64,000 bases of DNA from Streptomyces puniciscabiei (lineage in GTDB: Bacteria; Actinomycetota; Actinomycetes; Streptomycetales; Streptomycetaceae). The translations under genes and the position numbers were made by a program. The stretch covers positions 4,878,001 to 4,942,000 of the forward strand of contig NZ_VFNX01000001.1 in assembly GCF_006715785.1 (NCBI RefSeq). Direction: 5' to 3'. Below the pieces are notes generated by a model. The model saw nothing but the letters and a program-made list of their open reading frames with translations, searched no databases and was not told the origin of the DNA. This document shows, piece by piece, positions 54,041 to 62,613 of the stretch (position 1 is its first letter; every line of letters begins with the position of its first letter).

Positions 54041-56488
54041 ATGAAGAACGCAGTGAACGACGGGGTCTGGTCCGGCAGCTGGGTCGCCGAGCGGCTCGGG
54101 GTCGAACTCGTGGGGGACGACGGCCTGCGGGCCCTGCTCGGGCTCGCCCTGCGGCGCAACCCCAAGCGGGCCCATCTGCTGGTCTCGAACGTCCTCGGCA
54201 AGCATGTGCCGCAGTCGCCGACGGTGGTGTACGGCCATGGGTTCCGGCTCGGTCGTCAGGTCGCCGAGCTGCTCTCCGAGGCCGAGGCGCGCGATGCGGT
54301 GGTCCTGGGATACGCGGAGACCGCGACCGGGCTGGGCCACGCGGTCGCCGACGGGCTCGCCACGGTGCCGTATCTGCACTCCACGCGCCGGCCGGTGGCC
54401 GGGGTCGCCCCTGCGGGCGGCTTCGAGGAGTCCCACTCGCATGCCACGTCGCACCTTCTGCTGCCCGAGGATCCCGGGCTGCTGGCCGGTGACGGCCCGC
54501 TGGTGCTCGTCGACGACGAGTTCTCCACCGGTAACACCGTGCTGAACACCATCCGTGACCTGCAGGAACGGTATCCGCGGGGGCGGTACGTGGTGGTGGC
54601 GCTGGTCGATATGCGGTCGGCTGAGGACATCGAGCGGATGGAGCGGTTCGCCGACGAGATCGGGGCGCGGGTGGATCTGGTCGCCGCCGCGTCCGGGATC
54701 GTACGGCTGCCCTCGGATGTGCTGGAGAAGGGGCGGCAGCTGGTGGCGCACCATGACGTCGCCGGGTGCGGGTCCGATGAGGTGGCTCGCGCCCATGCGG
54801 CGGTTCGTGTGGACCTGCGCTGGCCCCACCGTCTCCCCGACGGCGGGCGCCACGGCTTCACCCCCGCCCACCGGGACCGTCTGGAGGCCGCGCTCCCCGA
54901 GATGGCGGCTCGAATAAGCGACGCCCTGCCCCCCGGCGCGCGCCGCGTGCTCGTCCTCGGGTTCGAGGAGCTGATGTACGCCCCGCTGCGGCTCGCCCGT
55001 GAGCTGGAGCAGGTCCTGGCAGGGGCAGAGGTGCGGTTCTCCACCACCACCCGTTCGCCGGTCCTCGCGCTGGACGACCCCGGGTATGCGATCCGTACCC
55101 GGCTGGTCTTCCCCGCTCACGACGACCCGGCCGACGGCCCCGGCGAACGCTACGCCTACAACGTCGCGGGCGGCGGCTTCGACGCCGTCGTCGCCGTGGT
55201 CGACTCCGTCGCCGACACCCCCGCCCTGCACGCGCCCGGCGGTCTGCTGGCCCGCCTCGCCGCCCACACCCCGCACGTCCTGCTCGCGGTCGTCCCGTCG
55301 TACGTACCGCACGCTCCCGAAAGGCCGGCCATGCTGCCCGAGCCCCTCCGCGGCCCCGCATTCTCCAGCTACGCGCCCGAGGAGGTCGGCTGGCTGCTCC
55401 AGGACCTCTCCGAGGTCACGCTGGAGGCGCCGACCGAGGAGCGGGAGGAGGCCATCCAGAGCGGCGGCGCGCACTACGCCGAGTCGCTCCCGGTGGAGTA
55501 CCAGCCCAGCGAGCAGTACCAGGAGCTGTTCCAAGCGGCCCTGGACACCTCCGCGGCCCGGATCGCCCAGGCGGTCGGCGTGGTGACCGAGGCCGTCATC
55601 GCCGAGCGGTCGCCGCGCCCGGTGCTGGTCTCGCTCGCCCGCGCGGGCACGCCGGTCGGCATCCTGATGCGCCGCTGGGCCCGGTACCGGCACGGCCTGG
55701 ACCTGCCGCACTACGCGGTGTCGATTGTGCGCGGCCGGGGCATCGACGCGACCGCGCTGCGCTGGCTCGCCGCCCACCACGACCCGCGGGACGTCGTGTT
55801 CGTCGACGGCTGGACCGGCAAGGGCGCCATCACCCGCGAACTCGCCCAGGCCGTCCAGGGGTTCGAGGCGAAGGAGGGCATCACCGGCTTCGACCCGGAG
55901 ATCGCCGTGCTCGCCGACCCGGGCTCCTGCGTGCGCACCTACGGCACCCGGGAGGACTTCCTCATACCCTCCGCCTGCCTCAACTCGACGGTCTCCGGCC
56001 TCATTTCCCGTACGGTGCTGCGTGCGGACCTGGTCGGTCCGGACGACTTCCACGGTGCGAAGTTCTACCGCGAACTCGCCGGCGCCGACGTCTCCGTGGC
56101 CTTCCTCGACGCCGTCTCCGCCCGCTTCCCGGAGGTCGCCGACACCGTCGGCACCGCGGTCAAGGAGCTGATGGCCGAGGACCGCGCCCCGACCTGGGCC
56201 GGCTGGCGGGCCGTCGAGCGGATCAGTGAGGAGTACGGCATCCACGACGTGAACCTGGTCAAGCCCGGAGTCGGCGAGACCACCCGGGTACTGCTGCGCC
56301 GGGTGCCCTGGAAGATCCTCGCGCGCGAGGGGGCCGGCGCCGACCTCGACCACGTCCGCCTGCTCGCCGAGCAGAGGGGCGTCCCCGTCGAGGAGGTCGG
56401 AGAACTGCCGTACACCTGCGTCGGGCTGATCCACCCCAAGTACACGCGCGGTGCCACGGGCGCCGACGGCAAGGCGGTGAACGTCTGA
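54041..56488 (+). CDS. Phosphoribosyltransferase-TRSP-StiP fusion protein of the Ter biosynthetic module
   Basis: The 815-residue protein combines domains found in Ter operons. Residues about 30-235 are an orotate-PRTase-like domain with PRPP motif PLVLVDDEFSTGNT (about 153-166). Residues about 300-450 look like the TRSP domain (RRVLVLGFEELMYAPLRLA). Residues about 475-815 match StiP (ESLPVEYQPSEQYQELF, VLVSLARAGTPVGILMRRW, VFVDGWTGKGAITREL). The last holds a second DG-containing loop resembling a PRPP motif. It overlaps the HAD gene (TGATG). The PRTase is expected to link a base-like precursor to ribose phosphate. Confidence 0.85.
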   Translation: MKNAVNDGVWSGSWVAERLGVELVGDDGLRALLGLALRRNPKRAHLLVSNVLGKHVPQSPTVVYGHGFRLGRQVAELLSEAEARDAVVLGYAETATGLGHAVADGLATVPYLHSTRRPVAGVAPAGGFEESHSHATSHLLLPEDPGLLAGDGPLVLVDDEFSTGNTVLNTIRDLQERYPRGRYVVVALVDMRSAEDIERMERFADEIGARVDLVAAASGIVRLPSDVLEKGRQLVAHHDVAGCGSDEVARAHAAVRVDLRWPHRLPDGGRHGFTPAHRDRLEAALPEMAARISDALPPGARRVLVLGFEELMYAPLRLARELEQVLAGAEVRFSTTTRSPVLALDDPGYAIRTRLVFPAHDDPADGPGERYAYNVAGGGFDAVVAVVDSVADTPALHAPGGLLARLAAHTPHVLLAVVPSYVPHAPERPAMLPEPLRGPAFSSYAPEEVGWLLQDLSEVTLEAPTEEREEAIQSGGAHYAESLPVEYQPSEQYQELFQAALDTSAARIAQAVGVVTEAVIAERSPRPVLVSLARAGTPVGILMRRWARYRHGLDLPHYAVSIVRGRGIDATALRWLAAHHDPRDVVFVDGWTGKGAITRELAQAVQGFEAKEGITGFDPEIAVLADPGSCVRTYGTREDFLIPSACLNSTVSGLISRTVLRADLVGPDDFHGAKFYRELAGADVSVAFLDAVSARFPEVADTVGTAVKELMAEDRAPTWAGWRAVERISEEYGIHDVNLVKPGVGETTRVLLRRVPWKILAREGAGADLDHVRLLAEQRGVPVEEVGELPYTCVGLIHPKYTRGATGADGKAVNV

Positions 56489-57321
56489 TGCCGGTGCTGG
56501 TGGCGAGCGACCTCGACCGTACTCTGATCTACTCCTCGGCGGCCCTCGCGCTGACCATGCCGGACGCGCGGGCGCCCAGGCTGCTGTGCGTGGAGGTGCA
56601 CGAGGCCAAGCCGCTCTCCTACATGACGGAGACGGCGGCCCAGCTGCTCACCGACCTCGGCGACACGGCCGTCTTCGTGCCGACGACGACCCGGACGCGC
56701 AAGCAGTACCAGCGGATCAACCTGCCCGGGCCGCCCCCGAAGTACGCGATCTGCGCCAACGGCGGCCATCTGCTGGTCGACGGCGTGACGGACGCCGACT
56801 GGCATGCGAGGGTGCTCGCCCGCCTCGCCGACGAGTGCGCGCCGCTGGCGGAGGTCCACGAGCATCTGATGCGCGCGGCGGACCCGGCCTGGGTGCGCAA
56901 GCAGCGCATCGCCGAGGACCTGTTCGCCTACCTCGTCGTCGAGCGCGAGCTGCTGCCCGAGGAGTGGGTGAAGGAGCTGGCGGTGTGGGCGGAGAACCGG
57001 GGCTGGACCGTCTCGCTCCAGGGCCGCAAGATCTACGCCGTCCCGAAGCCGCTCACCAAGAGCGCGGCCGTCCAGGAGATCGTCCGCCGCACCGGAGCGG
57101 AGCTGACACTGGCGGCCGGCGACTCCCTCCTGGACGCCGACCTCCTCCTCGCAGCCGACCGCGGCTGGCGCCCGGGGCACGGGGAACTGGCCGACTCGGG
57201 TTGGGCAGCACCGGAGGTCGCGGCACTTCCGGAGCGGGGGGTGCTGGCGGGGGAGAGAATCGTACGGGAGTTTCTGAGGGCGGTACGGCAGCCAACCCAA
57301 GGGGCGCGAGGCTGTGTCTGA
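56488..57321 (+). CDS. HAD-family phosphatase of the Ter biosynthetic module
   Basis: A 277-residue HAD hydrolase with motif I VASDLDRTLIYSS (Asp nucleophile and acid), a Lys region RKIYAVPKPLTKSAAV and motif IV LAAGDSLLDADLL. The cap is of the Cof/sucrose-phosphate-phosphatase type. ATG overlaps the preceding stop. It probably dephosphorylates the phosphoribosyl product of the upstream enzyme. The last six or so residues (QGARGCV) and the stop lie inside a dispersed repeat, so the C-terminus was evidently rewritten by that element. Confidence 0.88.
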   Translation: MPVLVASDLDRTLIYSSAALALTMPDARAPRLLCVEVHEAKPLSYMTETAAQLLTDLGDTAVFVPTTTRTRKQYQRINLPGPPPKYAICANGGHLLVDGVTDADWHARVLARLADECAPLAEVHEHLMRAADPAWVRKQRIAEDLFAYLVVERELLPEEWVKELAVWAENRGWTVSLQGRKIYAVPKPLTKSAAVQEIVRRTGAELTLAAGDSLLDADLLLAADRGWRPGHGELADSGWAAPEVAALPERGVLAGERIVREFLRAVRQPTQGARGCV

Positions 57322-57380
57322 TATGCGGCTCCGCCGCGTGGGCGCGACCAGCCACGATGGTGCCGCACTCGCACGACGGC
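57299..57380 (+). repeat. Dispersed Streptomyces-type intergenic repeat, copy B
   Basis: Shares AAGGGGCGCG and GATATGCGGCTCCGCCGCG (57320-57338) with copy A at 51816-51896. It overlaps the last codons of the HAD gene and provides its stop. Confidence 0.75.
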
Positions 57381-57404
57381 ACTGCGCGGCACCCCCGTAG
57401 GCGA

Positions 57405-57623
57405 CTACCCGCAACAGCCCCCACCACAGCAACCGCCGCCCCCGCCCTGCGCCGCAGGCGAGCCCGCACTCTGTGCGACACCGCCCACCGCCACGGTCGA
57501 CAGCAGCTTGACCGTGTCGCCATGCCCCGCGGGGCACGTCGCGGGGGCGGCGGACTCGGCCATGGGGCGGCTCAGTTCGAAGGTGTCACCGCAGGTACGG
57601 CAGCGGTACTCGTAGCGAGGCAT
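57405..57623 (-). CDS. FmdB-family zinc ribbon protein
   Basis: A 72-residue regulatory-type zinc ribbon. The N-terminal MPRYEYRCRTCGDTFE holds the first CxxC; a second metal ligand set (CPAGHGD) follows. The tail is Gly/Cys-rich and ends CCGGGCCG, which could carry more metal. ATG at 57623 is preferred; a GTG two codons upstream is possible. FmdB-like proteins are named from formamidase regulators but their role is unclear. Confidence 0.88.
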   Translation of the reverse strand: MPRYEYRCRTCGDTFELSRPMAESAAPATCPAGHGDTVKLLSTVAVGGVAQSAGSPAAQGGGGGCCGGGCCG

Positions 57624-57632
57624 GGGCACAGA

Positions 57633-58163
57633 TTAACCGGCGTCCCGGGGAAGCTCCCGCTCGGTCGCCTCGGGATGGCGGGCCCGCCAGTACGGATTGT
57701 CGTGCGGCAGGGTCGAGCCGACCCGGCCGTACATGCCGAAGGTCATCAGCAGCAGGCCCACGATGAAGCTGAAGAACACGTTCTGGATCTTGAACGCCAG
57801 GAAGTTGTAGTCGGTGTCCAGCAGGGCGAGGTTCAGGAAGCCGTTCAGCAGGAACAGCACTCCGAACACCATGTTCAGCGTGGACGCCACATTGCCGCCG
57901 ATCGCCATGCCCGCGAGCAGGATGGCCCCGACGACGATGGACAGCACGCTCAGCGTTCCGTTGGTGTTCAGCCCGGCGACCGAGTTGCCACCGGTGTCGA
58001 AGAAGCCGATGTGGTTGATCAGACCCAGGATGCCGAAGACGACGAGGAACGCGCCGATCAGGCCCGCACCGATCCGGTAGACCGTGTTCAGCCGGTGGTC
58101 GACGGGCAGGTGCTCGTCGAACCGGATCCGCCGTCGCGGCGTCGTGTGCACGTGTGTGGCCAT
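57633..58163 (-). CDS. DUF4383 membrane protein
   Basis: The 176-residue protein has four membrane segments (e.g. GAGLIGAFLVVFGILGLINH and LSIVVGAILLAGMAIGG). It has the DUF4383 pattern with HRLNTVYRIGAG before TM1 and conserved FGVLFLLNGFLNL. The FmdB-type gene begins 9 bases after its stop, so the two are probably co-transcribed. Function is unknown. Confidence 0.85.
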   Translation of the reverse strand: MATHVHTTPRRRIRFDEHLPVDHRLNTVYRIGAGLIGAFLVVFGILGLINHIGFFDTGGNSVAGLNTNGTLSVLSIVVGAILLAGMAIGGNVASTLNMVFGVLFLLNGFLNLALLDTDYNFLAFKIQNVFFSFIVGLLLMTFGMYGRVGSTLPHDNPYWRARHPEATERELPRDAG

Positions 58164-58263
58164 GTCCGCCTCCCTCGGGCGCTAGCGGAGGCCATCCGTC
58201 CATCCAATATCCGCCTGCCCCAGGGCGCTCTGCAACCGCCGGGACTACAGCGCGTGCACCCGC

Positions 58264-59715
58264 TCAGTGCCCTCCGCGTTCTTCCCGGATCTGCCCCACC
58301 ACCCGGGCGGCCGTCTGCCGGACGGCCTCGGTCTCGGTGAGGAAGTGCCAGTAGTCGGGATGCCGCCCCTCCTGGAGCGAACCGATCGCCCGCTCCAGCC
58401 GCCCCACCGCGTCGTCCAGCGGCCGGGCGTGCCGGGGATCCGGCGTCGTACGGCCGGTCATGGCCAGCCGCTGGGCGTCCCGGATGGCGAACCGGGTCCG
58501 CTCGATCTCCGCCTGCGGATCCTTCTGCACCTCGTTCAGCCGCCGCAGCCGCTCACCCGCGGCCGACACGGCCTCGTCGGTGACGTTCAGCAGGGCCCGC
58601 ACCGTCGACAGCAGGGAGGTGGCTTCCGGCCAGCGCTGGGCGTCCCGCGCCGCCTGGGCCTCGCGGAGCTTGAGCTCGGCCTGCCGTACGTTCTCCGCGG
58701 CCTGCTCGGGCACGTGCTGCAGGTCCTGCCAGCAGGCGGCCGCGAACCGGCGCCGCAGCTCGCTCAGCACCGGGTCCACCTGCCCGGCCCTGGTGGTCAG
58801 CGCCTGGGCCCGGGTGCGCAGGCTGACCAGCCGGTGGTCGATGTCGGCGGCCTTCTCCGGCAGCCGTTCGGCCTCCGCCCGGATCGCCCCGGCCTCCCGC
58901 TGCACCCGCTCGGCCCGCTCCAGGGTCTGCGCCAGGCCGTGCTGCCCGGCGCCCTGGTTCAGCTTGGTCAGCTCGGGGGAGAGGGCCGCGAGCCGGCCGG
59001 CCAGGTCATGGGCCCTGAGGCCCTGCTCCCGTACGGCGTCCAGGGCGTTGCTCGCGCCCAGCAGGGCCTGCCGGGCCCGCTCCACGGCGGGCGCCAGCCG
59101 GGCCAGCTGGGTCTCGGCCTTGCCGAGCAGCGGCCCGAGCGAGCTGCCGAAACGGTCCAGCTCCTGCTTGACCCGGACCAGTTCGTCCTTGGCGGACGTC
59201 AGCTCCGCACGCGCCCGGGAGGCCGCGGCGGCCTCCAGATCGTCGCGGTCCAGGTCATGGGCGTCCACGGCCTGGATGTAGCGCCGGCTGACCTCGTCGA
59301 TGCGCTGCCCGAGCGCCGCGAAGTCGGTGGCGGCACGCCGGGCGGCGGGGGAGTCGTCCACGGCCGTGATGGTCTCGATGGAGATCCTCAAGTCGCGCTG
59401 GGCGGTGTCGAGTTCGTAGAACGCGGCCGCCGCGGCGTCCTTCGCGGCCTGTGCCTCGGCCCGCTGGCTCTCCGCCCGGCCGCCGAACCAGCGCCGGGTG
59501 CCGCCGCCGGCGAACGCGGCGGGCAGGGCGAGCGCGGCCAGCAGCGGCAGGCCGAGCAGGGTGAGGGTGTCACGCAGGGCAGCGGCCCCGGACCGGGCCG
59601 GGACGGTCGGCGGGAGGGGCGACGGCGGCGTGGAGGAGAGGGGCGACGGCGCGGTCGGTCGCGGGACCGACGGCGGGTGCGACCGCGTCGCTGGCGTGCC
59701 CGGTGTCGCCGTCAC
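58264..59715 (-). CDS. Coiled-coil protein with one membrane anchor
   Basis: This 483-residue protein begins with a Pro/Ser/Thr-rich stretch (residues 1-45) and a hydrophobic segment (LTLLGLPLLAALALPAAFAG, about 50-70). It continues with a long helical region rich in Ala, Glu, Arg and Leu heptads. There is no catalytic motif. A helical rod anchored to the membrane is likely, perhaps a scaffolding protein. The start is GTG at 59715. Not recognised beyond Streptomyces hypothetical proteins. Confidence 0.75.
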   Translation of the reverse strand: MTATPGTPATRSHPPSVPRPTAPSPLSSTPPSPLPPTVPARSGAAALRDTLTLLGLPLLAALALPAAFAGGGTRRWFGGRAESQRAEAQAAKDAAAAAFYELDTAQRDLRISIETITAVDDSPAARRAATDFAALGQRIDEVSRRYIQAVDAHDLDRDDLEAAAASRARAELTSAKDELVRVKQELDRFGSSLGPLLGKAETQLARLAPAVERARQALLGASNALDAVREQGLRAHDLAGRLAALSPELTKLNQGAGQHGLAQTLERAERVQREAGAIRAEAERLPEKAADIDHRLVSLRTRAQALTTRAGQVDPVLSELRRRFAAACWQDLQHVPEQAAENVRQAELKLREAQAARDAQRWPEATSLLSTVRALLNVTDEAVSAAGERLRRLNEVQKDPQAEIERTRFAIRDAQRLAMTGRTTPDPRHARPLDDAVGRLERAIGSLQEGRHPDYWHFLTETEAVRQTAARVVGQIREERGGH

Positions 59716-59789
59716 ATCCCTCTCCCGTGCTGTGGTTCGCCGTGGGTGGTGTCATTCTCCCACCCGTAGGAGACGAAACACACGGCCGG

Positions 59790-60569
59790 TCAGTTCGCCG
59801 TACGGACCGTGACCTTTCCGTTCGCGGAGTCCGCGGACACGGTGTGCGGGCTCCTGTCGTCCCGGGGCACGGACACCGACACCCCTCCGTTGTCCGAGTC
59901 CGCCGTCACGTGGTAGGCGGCGTGGGGCAGCGCGACCGTCACCGCGCCGTTGTCGGAGGTGACGTCCACGTGGTCCGGCACGCGGTGGAGGGTGAGGTCC
60001 ACTTCGCCGTTGCTCGTCTCGGCCCGCACCCGGGGCGCGGAGACGTCCCCGCTGACCGCGCCGTTGTCCGAGTGCAGGTCCAGCGTTCCGGTGGAGTCGG
60101 TGACGTGCACGGGACCGTTGCCGGTGCGGACACTGAGGGGCTCGGCGAAGCCGCGCGCCTGCACCCCGCCGTTCCCGTCGTCGACGGTGACCCGGATCCC
60201 GCGCGGCACCTCGATCCGGTACTTGGCCGAGCAGTCGGCGATGAACCCGTCGCAGTGCATGCGCAGCTTCAGCCGGTCGTCCTCGAAGGACCAGCTCACC
60301 CGGGGTGAGCCACCGACGACGACCCTCCCCTTGAACCACCGGGTGACCTGGACCGCCCCCGCCTTGTCGGCCGGCGCCGCGACGATCTCGAGATCCGCGT
60401 CGTCGGAGTCGACGGTGAGGGTGCCGCCGTGCAGCGCGAAGGACCGGTGGTCGGGATGTTTGTCGTCCCCGGCGGAGGCCCCGCAGGCGCTCACCCCGGC
60501 GGCGAGCACGCCGGTGACGACGGCCATGGCCGCGGTGCGGACAAGAACGGAACGGGCCATACGGGCCAT
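59790..60569 (-). CDS. DUF4097-type beta-repeat lipoprotein
   Basis: The 259-residue lipoprotein has a signal peptide and lipobox VSAC at about residues 26-29. The mature part is a parallel beta-solenoid of short DUF4097 repeats, visible as recurring SDNGxVxV/SNGEV units (LHSDNGAVSGDV, TSDNGAVTVAL, DSDNGGVSVSV, DSANGKVTVR). Such proteins are displayed outside the membrane; function is unknown. ATG at 60569; a second ATG lies three codons downstream (MARMARS). Confidence 0.88.
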   Translation of the reverse strand: MARMARSVLVRTAAMAVVTGVLAAGVSACGASAGDDKHPDHRSFALHGGTLTVDSDDADLEIVAAPADKAGAVQVTRWFKGRVVVGGSPRVSWSFEDDRLKLRMHCDGFIADCSAKYRIEVPRGIRVTVDDGNGGVQARGFAEPLSVRTGNGPVHVTDSTGTLDLHSDNGAVSGDVSAPRVRAETSNGEVDLTLHRVPDHVDVTSDNGAVTVALPHAAYHVTADSDNGGVSVSVPRDDRSPHTVSADSANGKVTVRTAN

Positions 60570-60794
60570 ACGACATCTCCCCCTGAGCCGGCCCGTCGGG
60601 TCACGACGGCCGGAGCAACTCGGTCTCCGCCGACCCTAAGTGATCATCGGTCCCGCCCCCGATCCGGCAGCCTCCCGGACCGGGGGTGGGGTTAACCCCC
60701 GTAAAACGGCCCGTGGCCCGGCCTTACGGGTTTGCGGTGCACCGGTCCGGGCAAGGTAGGCTGTCGACTCGTCCTGGGCGCAGCCCGGGTGTCC

Positions 60795-60866
<72 letters not shown>

Positions 60867-60871
60867 CAGTC

Positions 60872-60899
60872 GAGCCCCCGGCCCTGCGGCCGGGGGCTC
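60872..60899. terminator. Terminator after tRNA-Val
   Basis: GAGCCCCCGGCC (60872-60883) pairs with GGCCGGGGGCTC (60888-60899), 12 bp with a CTGC loop. It also lies just past the stop of the convergent gene at 60902, so it may serve both directions. Confidence 0.85.
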
Positions 60900-60901
60900 C
60901 G

Positions 60902-61243
60902 TCATTCCTCCTCGCCGTCCTGCTCGTGCACGTGCTTCAGCTTGGTGCGGGCGTCCATGCGGTCCGCTGCCGGAACCTCGGCCCAGAACCGGTGCGTGCT
61001 GACGAACACCGCGAGCTCGTGCTCGCGCCGGCGCAGCTTCTCCACCTCGGCCTGCTCGTCCGCCGTCCAGCCCGGGGACGCGGGCCGCTCCACCTTCCGC
61101 CAGCCGGTGTCGTCGCTGAAGCCGTCCATCGGCTCGACCGACCAGGGAAGGCGCTTGAGCAGGGCCGACAGCTCGGCCCGGACCTGATGCAGCTCCTCCT
61201 GACCGGCGCGGAGGTCACTGGGGAATTCATAGGTCGTAGCCAC
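60902..61243 (-). CDS. Small hypothetical protein, charged and helical
   Basis: A 113-residue soluble protein of unknown function, without membrane segment or signal. It has TYEFPSDLRAGQEELHQVRA at its start, an SPGWTADEQAEVEKLRRREH helix in the middle and an acidic end (HVHEQDGEEE). GTG at 61243 is the likely start. It is convergent with the tRNA-Val gene across a hairpin. Homologs are expected among Streptomyces hypotheticals; I do not recognise a named family. Confidence 0.75.
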   Translation of the reverse strand: MATTYEFPSDLRAGQEELHQVRAELSALLKRLPWSVEPMDGFSDDTGWRKVERPASPGWTADEQAEVEKLRRREHELAVFVSTHRFWAEVPAADRMDARTKLKHVHEQDGEEE

Positions 61244-61374
61244 ACGCCAATGCTACGCCTGTTCGATTTTGAGTGGCGAGTTCGTTCCTGGGGTTCGGGG
61301 GAGGTTCAGCCGAACGGGTGGCGCGGGCCTCGGCCGGCCCAGTGGCCGCCCGGCCACCGGGCCGACGGTCGCCC

Positions 61375-62289
61375 TCAGTGGCCGGCGGCGCGCAGTTCGG
61401 CGACCAGGCGGGCCGTCACCGGCACCGGGACACCGTGCCGGTCGGCCGCGCGGAGCAGCGCGCCGCCGATGGCGTCGAGTTCGAGCGGACGGCCCGCCTC
61501 GGCGTCGCGCTGCATGGACGACTTGGCGCCGGGCGGGAAGGCGTCGTACCGGGCCAGAGCCTGGACCGGGTCGGCGGGGGCGCCGCACGCACGGCTGACC
61601 GCGGCGGTCTCGGCGACCAGGGCCGCCAGCTCCTCACGGTGCCGGGTGCGCACCTCGCCGAGGGGAAGGCCGTAGCGGGTGGTGAGCAGGGCGAACGGGG
61701 CGAGGAACGCCATCTTGGCCCACAGGGCCGCCGTCTCGTCCTCGGCCACACGGGCCGTCGCGCCGGCGGAGGCGAGGGTGGCCGCGAGGCCGTCGAGCCG
61801 GGCGCGGGGTACGGCGTCGCCGGCCAGGTCGAGCTCCGTGAACGGGCTGCCGTGTTCGATCAACCCCGGAGCGACACGGGTGGACTCCACGCGGATCACC
61901 GCCGGGGCGACCCGGTCGGCGCGATAGCGGGCGCGGAGCCGGTCGGGGTGCTCGATGCCGTTCAGGAGCGGTACGACCAGGGCGTCGCCCAGAGCCTCGG
62001 GCGGCACCCGGGTGAGGGCGGAGTCCAGCGCGGTGTGCTTGACGGCGATCAGGCAGGCGTCCACCGGTTCACGCAGCTCGGTGTCCGCCTCGACGGGGGT
62101 GGTGAACTCGCCGAACTGCGGGCTGCGCACGGTGATTCCGGTACGGCGCAGGGTGTCGGCCGTGCGGTCCTGCGCCAGGCAGATCACGCGGTGGCCGGAG
62201 CGGGAGAGCAGAGCGGCGAGAAGTCCGCCGGTGCCGCCGGGGCCGAGAACGGCCACGGTGTTCCTGGTCGCCATGGGGGCGTTCGCCAT
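61375..62289 (-). CDS. 2-dehydropantoate 2-reductase family protein (PanE/ApbA)
   Basis: A 304-residue NADPH-dependent reductase. PanE makes pantoate for coenzyme A. The Rossmann motif is AVLGPGGTGGLLAALLSRSG (GxGxxG form), and the catalytic Lys region VKHTALDSAL and the KMAFLAPFALLTT segment are present. ATG at 62289 has AAAGGAA upstream; a downstream ATG at 62274 is possible. It could act on another 2-oxo acid, since actinobacteria often carry several paralogs. Confidence 0.88.
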   Translation of the reverse strand: MANAPMATRNTVAVLGPGGTGGLLAALLSRSGHRVICLAQDRTADTLRRTGITVRSPQFGEFTTPVEADTELREPVDACLIAVKHTALDSALTRVPPEALGDALVVPLLNGIEHPDRLRARYRADRVAPAVIRVESTRVAPGLIEHGSPFTELDLAGDAVPRARLDGLAATLASAGATARVAEDETAALWAKMAFLAPFALLTTRYGLPLGEVRTRHREELAALVAETAAVSRACGAPADPVQALARYDAFPPGAKSSMQRDAEAGRPLELDAIGGALLRAADRHGVPVPVTARLVAELRAAGH

Positions 62290-62382
62290 GAGGCTGTTCC
62301 TTTCGACGGTCGGCCCCGGGAGTCGGTGGCCGCCTTCGGCGCGATCATCCCACCGGAACGCGGCGTGCGTGAGACTGGGTTC

Positions 62383-62613
62383 ATGTGCCGGAGTATCAAG
62401 ACGCTGCGTCCGCCCGTGCTGCCCGGTGAGGCCACGGAGGAGGACATCCACGCCGCCGCGCTGCAGTACGTGCGGAAGGTCTCGGGGTTCCGGGCCCCTG
62501 CCGCGCACAACCGCGAGGCCTTCGACCGCGCCGTGGCCGCGGTGGCCGAGGCCACGGCGGAACTGCTCGGGGGCTTGGAGGTGCGGGGCCGGTCGGTGCG
62601 CAGCGCCCCGTAG
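62383..62613 (+). CDS. DUF2277 family protein
   Basis: This 76-residue protein starts MCRSIKTLRPP and has the DUF2277 core ATEEDIHAAALQYVRKVSGF, with an alanine-rich helix after it (FDRAVAAVAEATAELL). It is divergent from the PanE-like gene. No strong ribosome site; GTTC precedes the ATG. Family function is unknown. Confidence 0.85.
   Translation: MCRSIKTLRPPVLPGEATEEDIHAAALQYVRKVSGFRAPAAHNREAFDRAVAAVAEATAELLGGLEVRGRSVRSAP

Noticed and set aside
53795..56434. 879-codon minus-strand ORF opposite the PRTase-TRSP-StiP gene
   Set aside because: The plus-strand protein has clear PRPP and StiP motifs; the antisense product has none and no ribosome site.
48363..57321. Genomic island with integrase or phage origin around the Ter genes
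   Set aside because: No integrase, attachment repeat or shift in base composition is visible; only the common dispersed repeats occur.
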